Shown here in pieces: positions 19,118 through 28,128 of a stretch of DNA of 64,000 bases. Within the stretch, counting starts at the first letter, position 1, and every line of letters begins with the position of its first letter. The notes beneath the pieces were generated by a model. It did not search any database, was not told where the DNA came from, and was given only the letters and a program-made list of their open reading frames with translations. A program made the translations under genes and the position numbers. The stretch is from contig CAUJCU010000021.1 of NCBI GenBank assembly GCA_963169745.1, forward strand, positions 186,001 to 250,000. The letters are read 5' to 3'. Origin of the DNA: Bacteroidota bacterium. GTDB taxonomy: Bacteria; Bacteroidota; Bacteroidia; UBA4408.

Positions 19118-20533
19118 CTAGGCTACTACACTCCCTTTTTTGGCACTTGGTAAATCGGCTTTAATGTTTCTTCGTGCAAACATAGCTCCTCCCAAGGCCC
19201 CCATAAATATGGAGTCGGTATGGATATTAATGGTAATATTATCACCATAATTTTCTTTAACTAGCTCTGTGAGGTATTTAATAACTGCCGGATTACGAGC
19301 TACTCCACCGGTAAAAGTAAATTCATTAAACACTCCCCCTGAACGTGCAATGAGCGACATGGCACGCATAATAATAGCTTTATGCAAACCTCCTAAAATA
19401 TCTTCTCGTTTTTCGCCTAGGTTGGTTAGTTCGCGTAGTTCAGCTCCGGCAAAAACGGTACAGGTTGAACAGATGGTAACATCTTTTTTAGCCTCCATAG
19501 CCATAGGACCTAATTCGTTCAATGAAATACTCATTTCATCAGCAATATAGCCTAAATAGCGCCCACAACCAGCGGCACAGCGGTCATTCATTTGAAAACT
19601 GGTAACCAATCCGTGTTTGTCCACCTGAATAGCTTTTGTGTCCTGCCCGCCTATGTCGAGAACAGTTCTTGTATTCGGAAAAACAGCATGAGCACCAAAA
19701 GCATGACACAAAATTTCAGAACGAATGCAATCCTGAGGGAATGGTAAAAGTGCACGCCCATATCCTGTACCGGTCATATTTTCAATATTAAATTCTAAGT
19801 CTGCAATTTCATCAATATGCTTCATTAAGGACTCTGAAACTTGTTGAAAATCTTTTTTCAACATAATCAATTCAGCGTCAAGGTTGGCATTTGCATCAGT
19901 ATTTTCGGAAAGGTTTTTATATTTCAAATGCAGCTCCTCAATTGCTTTATGAATAAGCTCTTTAAAATCAAATTTTATTCGCTCATTTTCAGCCGGACTG
20001 ATGCTCTTATCCCATACCGTCATTAAAGGCTCAAACAGTGCCATATCAAGTTTGTTGACTTCCTCATTATACTTTTCCGAAACAATATCTCTGAAAAACT
20101 GATTCTTAGAACCAAGATCATTGTATAAATAGTCGTGTTTTATTTTGGGCTTAAATGCTTTACGAATGTTACGCAGGTGTGTCAGAATTTCGTTGCGCTG
20201 GTTGTCATCTTTAAAAAAGGTGTTGCAAGTTTTCAAGAGCTCATCACCCAGTTTGTCTAATTTCACTCTGAACTGTTCATATTGAAAAACACTCTCCAAA
20301 TCGGAAATATATTTCCGATACTCTGGTTTTGCTTTTATTTCACTTTCAAGATTCTTTTTTAGAACAAAGAAACGTGCATTGTATGTCGCTTCATCACGGG
20401 CAATATCTGCTGCAACTGAGTAGTTAGCACGTGTGTTGGTAATACCGCGACCAATAATTTCATCCTGCTCATTGATGATGACCGCTTTTGAAGTGGTGGA
20501 GCCAAGATCAACTCCAAGGTAATACTTGTTCAT
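19118..20533 (-). CDS. bcrA: benzoyl-CoA reductase ATPase subunit A (BcrA/BadF-like)
   Basis: 471 residues, an ASKHA-fold ATPase. The phosphate-1 motif is GVDLGSTTSKAV (7-18), phosphate-2 is VLDIGGQDTKAI, and adenosine binding is FTGGVARNPAV. The [4Fe-4S] ligands shared between two ATPase subunits are Cys319 (NDRCAAGCGR) and Cys358 (CSTCTVFAG). A helical insert of ~200 residues (about 50-245) makes it longer than BcrD, as in the BcrA/BadF type. It hydrolyses ATP to push low-potential electrons onto BcrBC for ring reduction. It is last in the bcrCBA operon, 3 bp after bcrB. Alternative: activator of a 2-hydroxyacyl-CoA dehydratase, made unlikely by the neighbours. Confidence 0.85.
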   Translation of the reverse strand: MNKYYLGVDLGSTTSKAVIINEQDEIIGRGITNTRANYSVAADIARDEATYNARFFVLKKNLESEIKAKPEYRKYISDLESVFQYEQFRVKLDKLGDELLKTCNTFFKDDNQRNEILTHLRNIRKAFKPKIKHDYLYNDLGSKNQFFRDIVSEKYNEEVNKLDMALFEPLMTVWDKSISPAENERIKFDFKELIHKAIEELHLKYKNLSENTDANANLDAELIMLKKDFQQVSESLMKHIDEIADLEFNIENMTGTGYGRALLPFPQDCIRSEILCHAFGAHAVFPNTRTVLDIGGQDTKAIQVDKHGLVTSFQMNDRCAAGCGRYLGYIADEMSISLNELGPMAMEAKKDVTICSTCTVFAGAELRELTNLGEKREDILGGLHKAIIMRAMSLIARSGGVFNEFTFTGGVARNPAVIKYLTELVKENYGDNITINIHTDSIFMGALGGAMFARRNIKADLPSAKKGSVVA

Positions 20534-20536
20534 GGT

Positions 20537-21832
20537 CTATACTGTTTCTTGTTGTAAAATAATTTTTCGTTGCTCCAGCATTTGGAAATATGACTCCAAA
20601 CGGTTTTTAATATTGGCATAGGAGAAATACCGTGGGTCAACCAAATCTGATTCAATAAACCCTACTGGTACTCCGGTGCGTTGCTCAATTTCTCGCATAA
20701 TCATCAATTGCCCGGCCGAAAATGAATTACATGACTTTATGGAATTAATCAAAAACCCATCGGCTTTGTATTCTTTAATATATTTTTCAATTAAGTCAAC
20801 CCGTTGCGGAAGATTCATATTGGTGTAACAGCCCATACAGTATTCGGCAATACTCTCTAGTGGTTGTTCCGGATTTTGGCGATAGCCCATATCAAAAAGC
20901 CCACCTACCTTGGTGTACGTAGAGGCAACAATAACAGCACCCATATCATAAAAAATTTTCCAAAATTCACGGAAATTAGTCCAGTTGGGAGGACCTTCTA
21001 CTACGAGGCGGAATTTTTCTTCGGGTATAATACCCTCGGGTGTAACAGGTAATAGTTTTTGTTGGGCACGCTCAGTTACTTCATCATAAAGTTCTTTGTA
21101 ATATTGTACACACTCTTCGGTACCTCTAAAAGACGTGTTGATAGGCCCCATATAGTAAACCCCTGCAAAGTAGGCATCAATTGGTGAAGGTTTATTTTTT
21201 GCAGTTTGTAAAATCTTTACCCAATAATCTTCTGATTGTACAGAATTTCGAAGTAATTTTTTTAGTTTCTCAGGGTCGTATTTGTTTCCCGAAACTTTTT
21301 CCATCTTTGGAATAACCTCTTCCTTTAACTGCTTAACCATATAGTCCACCTGCTCTTTTGTCATTTTACCAGCTTCCTGATAGGGCGTATGTAACATGGC
21401 TATTTCGGCATTAGGATAAAGACGGTTAAGATTTTCGAACCATTTTAAAAAGGTAAAACAACCGGTGTAGCTGAGCAACAATAAATCCGGTTCAGGAATT
21501 TTATCTCCAGTGGGGCCAATGTTACCGTTTAACATCATTCCAATATCGCACTTTACGTAAGTACATACATCTTCTGAATGTCCCATTTTCTCAGCGTCTT
21601 TGATAAAACCGCCTGATTTTTTTCGCATACCTGACTGGAGTGCGTTTATCTCAGGATAAACGGGTAACATATCAAAAGCGAGAATTAGTTCAATGAGGTT
21701 TCCCGGAACAAAAGTATATACCACTTTTTTACCGAGCTCTTTTGCTTTGCTGAGTTCCTGAAATTGTTTTGTGAGCATTTCTTTTTGGATGATCATGCTC
21801 TTTTCTTTTATTGCATCTTTAGGAGTTGCCAT
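20537..21832 (-). CDS. bcrB: benzoyl-CoA reductase subunit B (BcrB-like)
   Basis: 431 residues, member of the 2-hydroxyacyl-CoA dehydratase D-component/BCR family, close to the ~438 residues I recall for Thauera BcrB. Conserved cysteines suited to a [4Fe-4S] cluster are Cys90 (SEDVCTYVKC), Cys95 and Cys125 (SYTGCFTF). Later conserved blocks are GPPNWTNFREFWK, YCMGCYTNMNLPQRV and SIKSCNSFSAGQ. With BcrC it forms the catalytic half that dearomatises benzoyl-CoA. It lies between bcrC (19 bp) and bcrA (3 bp). Assignment rests on gene order C-B-A plus the had/oah/dch genes nearby. Confidence 0.82.
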   Translation of the reverse strand: MATPKDAIKEKSMIIQKEMLTKQFQELSKAKELGKKVVYTFVPGNLIELILAFDMLPVYPEINALQSGMRKKSGGFIKDAEKMGHSEDVCTYVKCDIGMMLNGNIGPTGDKIPEPDLLLLSYTGCFTFLKWFENLNRLYPNAEIAMLHTPYQEAGKMTKEQVDYMVKQLKEEVIPKMEKVSGNKYDPEKLKKLLRNSVQSEDYWVKILQTAKNKPSPIDAYFAGVYYMGPINTSFRGTEECVQYYKELYDEVTERAQQKLLPVTPEGIIPEEKFRLVVEGPPNWTNFREFWKIFYDMGAVIVASTYTKVGGLFDMGYRQNPEQPLESIAEYCMGCYTNMNLPQRVDLIEKYIKEYKADGFLINSIKSCNSFSAGQLMIMREIEQRTGVPVGFIESDLVDPRYFSYANIKNRLESYFQMLEQRKIILQQETV

Positions 21833-21851
21833 TACTTCTTTTTTTAAATTG

Positions 21852-23015
21852 TTATGCCCAAAGTTTTATAGAGTCAGAAAAGGTACCTGCTTGTTCTTTA
21901 ATCACTTTAAATTGGCCTGTGTTTTCATGATACTGAAAGTTAATATGCGGAATGCCAGCTTCATCGCATTCTTTCTGCATCTCAGGGCGATCGAGAAGGG
22001 CAGGGTCACAAAAGCTTGCTGCAGAGAATATAATCCCATCGGCACCGCGCTTATTGGCTTGGGCCACCAAACGTTTTCCTTTAGGATTACCTACATCATA
22101 ATAGGCAGATGAAAATTGACTTTGATATAAATAGGCATTCGTTAGTGCTTGTAAAGGATCGTCAGTATTTTCTTCTACATCTCCCAAAATCCATCGTGAG
22201 CCCAGCATAAAGTCATCATCTACAATATAGCAACCGGCCATTTCAATTGATTTTATTAAACCAATAGGTGGCTGCTCACAAAATGAACCCGAAACGACTA
22301 CGCGAATATTATCCATCGGCTCGCCACGATCAGTTTGAATATAATCCAACACTTGTTTTAGTATTTCATTATGCTCTTCAACAGGCATAGCAATACCGGC
22401 ACGTAAAATATGATATGTTTCAACTGCCGATAACCTCCAGGGAAATTCCTGCCGTATATCATAGATAGCTTCAATAAGCCTCCGGTTAATATTATAGAGG
22501 CGAATGGAGTTATTTAAGGAATTAACATCAGCTCTCACTCCGTTAATGTTAAATATATCATCCATTACCTTTTCCATTTCCTGGATATAGAAAACCCCTC
22601 CAATCTTAGGGTCAAAATTTTGCGGATAATCGAAATAGCGTTGAAACTTACCCTTATGTGCCAACTTGTACATACCAGACAAATTACGAATACAGTCGCA
22701 AATTGCTGGAAACAGAAAGCCATCAAAGCCATCTAGGTTTTTATCTAAGGCCATTTCTATTACTCCACGCGGCAAGTGGCATATATACGACTGGTAATAG
22801 GCATCGCCTTTAATAATCTGCTTGCGATCGCCAACACCCATAATACCCACCGGTAGCCCGCTGGAAGCATGAATAACTTCACGAGGAACATAAATGGGTA
22901 AATAACCTACAATAACTCTTTTTTCATTCTGGCTCTTCCAATTTTTGGCATGAGCAAAGTTTAAATCAAACGCAACTTTTTCGCAGTATGTGAGAAGCTC
23001 ATCTATTGATTGCAT
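21852..23015 (-). CDS. bcrC: benzoyl-CoA reductase subunit C (BcrC-like)
   Basis: 387 residues from ATG 23015, matching the ~386 recalled for BcrC. It belongs to the 2-hydroxyacyl-CoA dehydratase/BCR family: VGYLPIYVPREVIHASSGLP at the N-terminus; Cys79 (QSYICHLPRG), Cys106/108 (FPAICDCIRNLSG) and SFCEQPPIG/SFCDPALLDRP as candidate cluster and substrate residues. A longer form from GTG 23036 is possible. However, the predicted -7 element occupies 23036-23043, so transcription would start near 23030 and only the ATG at 23015 would be translated. It is first in the bcrCBA operon, divergent from mobA across a shared FNR-type site. Confidence 0.82.
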   Translation of the reverse strand: MQSIDELLTYCEKVAFDLNFAHAKNWKSQNEKRVIVGYLPIYVPREVIHASSGLPVGIMGVGDRKQIIKGDAYYQSYICHLPRGVIEMALDKNLDGFDGFLFPAICDCIRNLSGMYKLAHKGKFQRYFDYPQNFDPKIGGVFYIQEMEKVMDDIFNINGVRADVNSLNNSIRLYNINRRLIEAIYDIRQEFPWRLSAVETYHILRAGIAMPVEEHNEILKQVLDYIQTDRGEPMDNIRVVVSGSFCEQPPIGLIKSIEMAGCYIVDDDFMLGSRWILGDVEENTDDPLQALTNAYLYQSQFSSAYYDVGNPKGKRLVAQANKRGADGIIFSAASFCDPALLDRPEMQKECDEAGIPHINFQYHENTGQFKVIKEQAGTFSDSIKLWA

Positions 23016-23035
23016 TACTTTATTTTTAGTTATCA

Positions 23036-23043
23036 CAAAATAA
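23036..23043 (-). promoter_or_regulatory. -7 element for bcrCBA (TTATTTTG on minus strand)
   Basis: Read on the minus strand, TTATTTTG matches TAnnTTTG at 7 of 8 positions. Its upstream edge lies 29.5 bp from the centre of the palindrome at 23065-23080, the spacing of a class II (-41.5) activator site. It decides the bcrC start in favour of ATG 23015. Confidence 0.5.
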
Positions 23044-23064
23044 CCCAGTACAATTCATTTAAAC

Positions 23065-23080
23065 TATGATGGTCATCATA
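23065..23080. promoter_or_regulatory. FNR-type operator shared by bcrC and mobA promoters
   Basis: TATGATGGTCATCATA is a perfect 16 bp palindrome (arms TATGATG/CATCATA, 2 bp centre). It matches the FNR box TTGAT-N4-ATCAA at 8 of 10 specified bases (A for the outer T on each side). The same core ATGATG-N2-CATCAT recurs at 30594. It is placed symmetrically between two divergent -7 elements, each ~29.5 bp from its centre, so one dimer could activate both. The Crp/Fnr regulator encoded at 29681-30403 is the obvious candidate protein. Confidence 0.7.
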
Positions 23081-23101
23081 ATTTACTTATAGGCCTAACA
23101 A

Positions 23102-23109
23102 TATTTTTG
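23102..23109 (+). promoter_or_regulatory. -7 element for the mobA-hcr operon (TATTTTTG)
   Basis: TATTTTTG matches TAnnTTTG perfectly and begins 29.5 bp from the palindrome centre. It predicts transcription from about 23115 and a short leader before the GTG at 23131. No TTTG -33 box is needed if the FNR-like protein overlaps that position. Confidence 0.6.
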
Positions 23110-23130
23110 TAAGAAATAAATTCAGTATTA

Positions 23131-23739
23131 GTGGAAACTTGCGGACTACTTATTCTTGCAGGAGGAAAATCACAAAGAATGTTTTTCCCTAAGCCTTATT
23201 TACAGTATCAAGGTAAACCCTTTTTTGAGCATATTGCAACGGTATATAAATCTACCAATATTTCTAAAAGTTGTTTAGTTATTAATAGAGATATTACAAC
23301 TCACGAATGGGAATCCTATTATAAAAAGGCTTTGTCTCTTTTTTCTGTTGTTAAAAAAATAGATACCCATCAAGGTCGGTTTCATTCAGTGAAAACCGGA
23401 ATTAATGCATTATCGGAAATGGATTATTGTTTTATTCACAATATTGATAATCCATTTATTGATATGGAAACCATCAATTTTATGTGGCAACACCGTAATA
23501 AATCAGGATACACCGTTCCTGTGTTTCAAGAAAAAAAGGGGCATCCAGTTTTAATATCAAAGCCGCTTATTAAAAGAATATTGGAATTAACGCATCGTGA
23601 TTATAATTTGAAAGAGCTGTTGAAAGAATTTTCGGAACAATTTGTAAGCGCCACACATAAAGGTGTGTTGCTAAATATAAATACCCCTGATGATTACAGA
23701 AAGTTTATACAGAAATATGAAACAAATGAATTGGTATAA
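23131..23739 (+). CDS. MobA-like molybdenum cofactor nucleotidyltransferase
   Basis: 202 residues, GTG start. NTP-transferase fold: LLILAGGKSQRMFFPKPYL is the nucleotide-binding loop with the catalytic Lys, and FIHNIDNPFIDMETI is the metal-binding region. HPVLISKPLIKRIL and LLNINTPDDYRKF match the MobA/MocA group. It attaches CMP or GMP to molybdopterin. Xanthine-oxidase-family enzymes use the cytosine form, so a MocA (CTP) activity is likely. It is first in the operon that leads to 4-hydroxybenzoyl-CoA reductase, which needs this cofactor. Confidence 0.82.
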   Translation: METCGLLILAGGKSQRMFFPKPYLQYQGKPFFEHIATVYKSTNISKSCLVINRDITTHEWESYYKKALSLFSVVKKIDTHQGRFHSVKTGINALSEMDYCFIHNIDNPFIDMETINFMWQHRNKSGYTVPVFQEKKGHPVLISKPLIKRILELTHRDYNLKELLKEFSEQFVSATHKGVLLNINTPDDYRKFIQKYETNELV

Positions 23740-23750
23740 AATTACATTTT

Positions 23751-24551
23751 GTGAAAAGCATTTATGAAAAAATAGTTGAAGCAGGGCAAGAAAATATTGC
23801 TTTCTGTACTATCGTTAACACAAAAGGGAGTACCCCTAGAAAAGTGGGAGCAAAAATGATTGTATATGAAAATGGGAAAATTTTTGGAACAATAGGAGGA
23901 GGCGAACTCGAAAAAGATGTGATTAAAAATGCATTGAATGTAATTAAAGAATGTACACCTAAAATGTATAAACATGATTTGCTGCATCAGCACAACATGT
24001 GTTGTGGAGGTACAGTTGAAATTTTTATTGAACCCATTATGAAAAAAAAGGGACTCTACATTTTTGGAGCAGGACATACGGGCCAAGCGCTGGCAAGTTT
24101 TGCCTCCAATTTAGGATTTATGGTCGTATTGATTGACAGCAGGAAAGAATATATAGACAATTGCATACTGCCGGATGTAAGTAAGTTGAATCTACCCTAT
24201 CAACAAGCCTTGCAGGCACTACCTTTTGACGAAAATACAATGATTTGCATCATGACTCACAGTCATCCCATTGATAGAGATATACTTTTATATTGCTTGA
24301 AGAAACCTTATATCTATTTGGGCATGATAGGAAGCCGAAGAAAAGTAGAGTTGACCAAAAAAATGTTTCTGGAAAACTTAGGCATTTTTCCGGAAGCGTT
24401 AGAACGTGTTGACATGCCCATGGGAATAGATATAGGTGCCGAAGGCCCTGAAGAAATTGCATTAAGCATTATGGCTAAACTAATAAGCGTCAAGAATAAC
24501 ATACAGAGTAATCAAGAAGAAAAAAATAGAGAAAGCAAGTTACTGTACTAA
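23751..24551 (+). CDS. XdhC/CoxI-family molybdenum insertase chaperone
   Basis: 266 residues, GTG start. N-terminal XdhC/CoxI domain (FCTIVNTKGSTPRKVGAKMIV, IGGGELEKDV, HQHNMCCGGTVEIF) and a C-terminal Rossmann domain (YIFGAGHTGQALASFASNLG; GMIGSRRKVELTKKM). These proteins sulfurate and load the molybdenum cofactor into xanthine-oxidase-type enzymes. Its client here should be the hydroxybenzoyl-CoA reductase encoded 0.8 kb downstream. Spacing to mobA is 11 bp and to the SDR gene 8 bp. Confidence 0.88.
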   Translation: MKSIYEKIVEAGQENIAFCTIVNTKGSTPRKVGAKMIVYENGKIFGTIGGGELEKDVIKNALNVIKECTPKMYKHDLLHQHNMCCGGTVEIFIEPIMKKKGLYIFGAGHTGQALASFASNLGFMVVLIDSRKEYIDNCILPDVSKLNLPYQQALQALPFDENTMICIMTHSHPIDRDILLYCLKKPYIYLGMIGSRRKVELTKKMFLENLGIFPEALERVDMPMGIDIGAEGPEEIALSIMAKLISVKNNIQSNQEEKNRESKLLY

Positions 24552-24559
24552 AAAATAAA

Positions 24560-25303
24560 ATGATGACAGAAAAAAGAATAGCCATAGTAACTGGATCGGC
24601 CAAGGGAATAGGAAAAGCTATTGTTAAGAGACTAATTGAAGATAACTATTTTATTATTGCTGTGGACATTGATGACTTCGAAGGAGCAAGGTTATTACAT
24701 GAATTTGGGCAAGAGGAAATCATTTATATTAACTGTGATATAACTGATGAAAAACAGGTTCAGGAACTGTTTCATAGAATGATAAATGCCTATACAAAAT
24801 TAGATTTATTAATTAATAATGCAGGAATTATCAAAGATGATGCAATTTGGAATATGAGCATTGAAAATTTTGATTTAGTTATTGATGTTAACTTAAAAGG
24901 AACGTGGATAATGTGTCGCGAGGCAGCAAAAATTTTTAAGGAGCAGAAAAAGGGGAGGATAGTAAATATCTCCTCGCGAGCATGGCTGGGTAATTTTGGA
25001 CAAAGTAACTATGCTGCATCAAAAGCAGGAGTAGTGGCTCTAACTCGTGTACTTGCTCTTGAACTTGGAAAATACAATGTGTTGGTAAATGCTGTTGCTC
25101 CCGGACTTATTGATACACCACTGACACAAAAATTAGAACAACATGTTTTGAAAAGATTAATTGAAGCGCAACCAACCAAAACTATGGGCAGTACAGACGA
25201 TGTAGCCCATGTGGTGTCCTTTTTGGCGTCAGATCAAACACGCTTTATTACTGGACAAACAATTTATGTTGATGGTGGAAAAAGCATAGGAGCTGGTATA
25301 TAA
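24560..25303 (+). CDS. short-chain dehydrogenase/reductase, FabG-like
   Basis: 247 residues, classical SDR. The cofactor loop is TGSAKGIGKAI. NNAG (LLINNAGIIKD), the catalytic Ser (VNISSRAW), YAASK, and PGLIDTPLT followed by the C-terminal YVDGGKSIGAG are all present. The Asp after beta-2 (AVDIDD) favours NAD(H). It lies between the Mo-maturation genes and hydroxybenzoyl-CoA reductase. It may oxidise a hydroxyacyl-CoA of the lower pathway, such as 3-hydroxypimeloyl-CoA, or act on a peripheral aromatic alcohol. I cannot choose between these. Confidence 0.75.
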   Translation: MMTEKRIAIVTGSAKGIGKAIVKRLIEDNYFIIAVDIDDFEGARLLHEFGQEEIIYINCDITDEKQVQELFHRMINAYTKLDLLINNAGIIKDDAIWNMSIENFDLVIDVNLKGTWIMCREAAKIFKEQKKGRIVNISSRAWLGNFGQSNYAASKAGVVALTRVLALELGKYNVLVNAVAPGLIDTPLTQKLEQHVLKRLIEAQPTKTMGSTDDVAHVVSFLASDQTRFITGQTIYVDGGKSIGAGI

Positions 25304-25323
25304 AATTAAAATGCGAATAGAAG

Positions 25324-28128
25324 ATGAGGCCAATCAATATTAAAATTAATGGAAGAAAGTACAAACTCTTGGTTGATGATCACGAGCTTTTATCTAATGT
25401 TATCCGTAATAAAATAGGACTTACAGGAACCAAGATAGGTTGCGAGCAGGGTAGCTGTGGGGCTTGTACAGTATTGGTAAATGAAAACCCTACTTTGAGT
25501 TGTATAACACCTGCTTTACGATGCAACAATACCGAAATACTTACTATTGAAGCTTTGGCCAAAGACGGAGAACTTCACCACTTACAACAAAAATTTGTAG
25601 AGAAAGGAGCTATTCAATGTGGATTTTGCACTCCAGGCATGGTCATTACAGCACTTGATTTTGTCAATAACAATCCAGATCCTTCTGTTGAAGAAATTAA
25701 GGGAGCACTTTCAGGAAATTTGTGTCGTTGCACCGGATATAAAAAAATTATTGAAGCTGTTGCAGAATTTATAAAAGAATCAAACCAGATAACTGAGGGG
25801 AGTTACAACGAGCAGCAAAAAAATGGGAAAACAAATGAATCGTTTGGCGCTATTGGAAAAGGCAGACCTTATATTGAGGCTGAAAAGAAAGTAAAAGGCA
25901 CAGCAGAATATGCTGATGATATTGCTGTAAGAAATGCTTTACATTGTAAGTTTCTTAGAAGTATCTACCCGCATGCAAAGATCGAAAGTATTGATATTTC
26001 TGAAGCATTAAAATTAGATGGTGTACATTACATTTCTACCGGAAAAGAACTGCCTGTTAAATTCGGAGTGCTCCCAATTTCTCAGGATGAAACGGCTATG
26101 GCTGTTGATAAAGTAAGGTATATTGGTGAAATTGTAGCTGCTGTAGCTGCCGATACAGAGGAGATTGCTGCTGAGGCTTGTAACCGTATTAAGGTCGGGT
26201 ATAAACCAATTAAAGAATTTGTTGAAATTGATGACTCAATAAACGATATTGGTAATTATGAAAAAATTCATGATCATACTAAATTCAACAATAATATACA
26301 TAAGAAAGCAGAGTTGCGTTTTGGCGACCAGCAGCAGGGTTTAAAAAACTCCTTTGCTATCAGTAAAATGTCGTTTACTTTTGAGGGAATTAGCCATGGT
26401 TTTACTGAGCCACATGCTGCAACAGCATGGTGGGATGAAAACGGGCTAACTATAATTACTGCAACGCAAGTACCTCATTACTTGCACCGTGCACTGGCAA
26501 AAGTTATGGAAGTACCTTTAAGTCGTGTACGAGTTATTAAACCATACGTTGGAGGAGGTTTTGGAGGTAAAAGTGATCCTTTCCCTCACGAAGTGATTAT
26601 AGCGCATCTGGCGCGTAAAACAGGTCGTCCAGTACGGGTTCGTTTTTCTAGAGAAGAGGTTTTTCTAACCAATCATGGACGTCATCCTTCTAAAATGACT
26701 GTTGAGATGGGTCTTGCAGAAGACGGAACATTTAATGCTCTGGATGCAGACATAGCTATTGATGGAGGAGCTTATGGTAGTTTTGGTGTGGTTACATCGT
26801 ATTATAATGGAGTGCTGCTTCAGGCGCCATACAAGCTCAGTAATTTTGGGTTTAAAACCTATCGGGTTTATACCAATAAACCTCAATGTGGAGCTATGCG
26901 AGGCCATGGTGCTGTAAATTCACGCTTTGCTGTAGAAACGTTAATTGATGATTTGGCACATCAGTTAAAGATGGATCCGTGTGAAATAAGACTAAAAAAC
27001 TTTTTAGACTCCAATACACTTACTGTAGGCCAATATCGTATTACATCAAACGGCAGCCGCGAATCATTACAGAAGGTTATGGAGCAATCAGAATGGAAAA
27101 GTCGCTTTGGGAAATTAGAATACGGGCACGGCATTGGTGTAGGATGTGGATTTTTTATTAGCGGAAGTGCTTTACCTATCATCTGGAACGAATTGCCTCA
27201 GTCGGTGGTGCATTTGAAAGTTGATTTTGATGGGCGGGTAGTTATTACCTCAGGCGCCAGCGATATTGGACAAGGGAGTGATACGATGTTGGCTATGATT
27301 GTTTCAGAAGTATTAGGAATTAGTATGGATAAAGTGTTTGTGCTTGCAGCCGATACTTTACTTACTCCGGTAGATATGGGAAGTTATTCTAGTCGAGTAA
27401 CTTTCATGGCTGGTAATGCAGCTAAGATGGCTGCAGAAAATTTGAAAAAAGAAATAACAGAGGCTATTGTAAAAAAGAGAGGAATTGCAGAAACAGAGCT
27501 GAATTTCTCTGATAACTGCGTTGTTAGTAATGATAAAGAGGTTAACTTATCATGGATCGAAGCCATTGATATTCTTACAGCAAACCGAGGTGCAGTAAGT
27601 GTTAGCGGAAAATATATATCACCCAAACTGGGAGGCGATTTTAAAGGAGCAGGTGCAGGACTTAGTCCATCATATAGCTTTGGGGCTTGCATTGCCGAAG
27701 TTAAGGTGAATTTGGAAACAGGCTTTGTAAAAGTACTCCATGTGTGGGGGGCACACGATTGTGGTAAGGCAATAAATCCATTGGCTGTTCAGGGACAGCT
27801 GGAGGGTTCGTGGCACATGGGAATAGGTCAGGCTATGTCCGAGCAAATGCGCTATCATAACGGATTGTTGCTAAATAACAATTTTCTGGATTACAGAATA
27901 CCTACTTCTCTCGATACCCCGGATATTCATACCAATATAATTGAAACGAATGACCCAGAAGGACCATTTGGAGCTAAAGAATGTGGTGAAGGTGCTTTAC
28001 ACCCGGTTATGCCGGCTATAGGGAATGCTATTTACAATGCTGTTGGTGTGCGTATTACCAACCTGCCCATAAGTGCTGAGGAAATACTTAAAAAGATGAA
28101 AGAAAAAAATAAATATCAGCAAGTATGA
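25324..28128 (+). CDS. 4-hydroxybenzoyl-CoA reductase, fused small [2Fe-2S] and large Mo subunits
   Basis: 934 residues. Residues 1-155 are the two-cluster small subunit: plant-type [2Fe-2S] Cys40/45/48/60 (CEQGSCGAC) and second cluster Cys99/102/134/136 (CGFC, CRC). A ~25-residue linker leads to the molybdopterin subunit (~175-934) with GGGFGGKSDPFPHE, GGAYGSFG, MRGHGAVNSRFAVE and GPFGAKECGEGALHPV, the last holding the catalytic Glu. In known 4-hydroxybenzoyl-CoA reductases these are separate HcrC and HcrA chains, so the fusion is unusual. It removes the 4-hydroxyl to give benzoyl-CoA. Its TGA overlaps the hcrB start by 4 bp. Alternative: another aromatic or purine hydroxylase. Confidence 0.8.
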   Translation: MRPINIKINGRKYKLLVDDHELLSNVIRNKIGLTGTKIGCEQGSCGACTVLVNENPTLSCITPALRCNNTEILTIEALAKDGELHHLQQKFVEKGAIQCGFCTPGMVITALDFVNNNPDPSVEEIKGALSGNLCRCTGYKKIIEAVAEFIKESNQITEGSYNEQQKNGKTNESFGAIGKGRPYIEAEKKVKGTAEYADDIAVRNALHCKFLRSIYPHAKIESIDISEALKLDGVHYISTGKELPVKFGVLPISQDETAMAVDKVRYIGEIVAAVAADTEEIAAEACNRIKVGYKPIKEFVEIDDSINDIGNYEKIHDHTKFNNNIHKKAELRFGDQQQGLKNSFAISKMSFTFEGISHGFTEPHAATAWWDENGLTIITATQVPHYLHRALAKVMEVPLSRVRVIKPYVGGGFGGKSDPFPHEVIIAHLARKTGRPVRVRFSREEVFLTNHGRHPSKMTVEMGLAEDGTFNALDADIAIDGGAYGSFGVVTSYYNGVLLQAPYKLSNFGFKTYRVYTNKPQCGAMRGHGAVNSRFAVETLIDDLAHQLKMDPCEIRLKNFLDSNTLTVGQYRITSNGSRESLQKVMEQSEWKSRFGKLEYGHGIGVGCGFFISGSALPIIWNELPQSVVHLKVDFDGRVVITSGASDIGQGSDTMLAMIVSEVLGISMDKVFVLAADTLLTPVDMGSYSSRVTFMAGNAAKMAAENLKKEITEAIVKKRGIAETELNFSDNCVVSNDKEVNLSWIEAIDILTANRGAVSVSGKYISPKLGGDFKGAGAGLSPSYSFGACIAEVKVNLETGFVKVLHVWGAHDCGKAINPLAVQGQLEGSWHMGIGQAMSEQMRYHNGLLLNNNFLDYRIPTSLDTPDIHTNIIETNDPEGPFGAKECGEGALHPVMPAIGNAIYNAVGVRITNLPISAEEILKKMKEKNKYQQV

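Noticed and set aside
20537-23015. Reading BcrB/BcrC-like genes as a 2-hydroxyglutaryl- or lactyl-CoA dehydratase
   Set aside because: The family fits both, but the C-B-A order, lengths close to BcrC/BcrB/BcrA, a BcrD-sized ATPase and dch/had/oah nearby point to benzoyl-CoA reductase.
23016-23036. GTG at 23036 as the bcrC start
   Set aside because: It coincides with the predicted -7 element, so it would not be transcribed; the ATG at 23015 gives the usual BcrC length.
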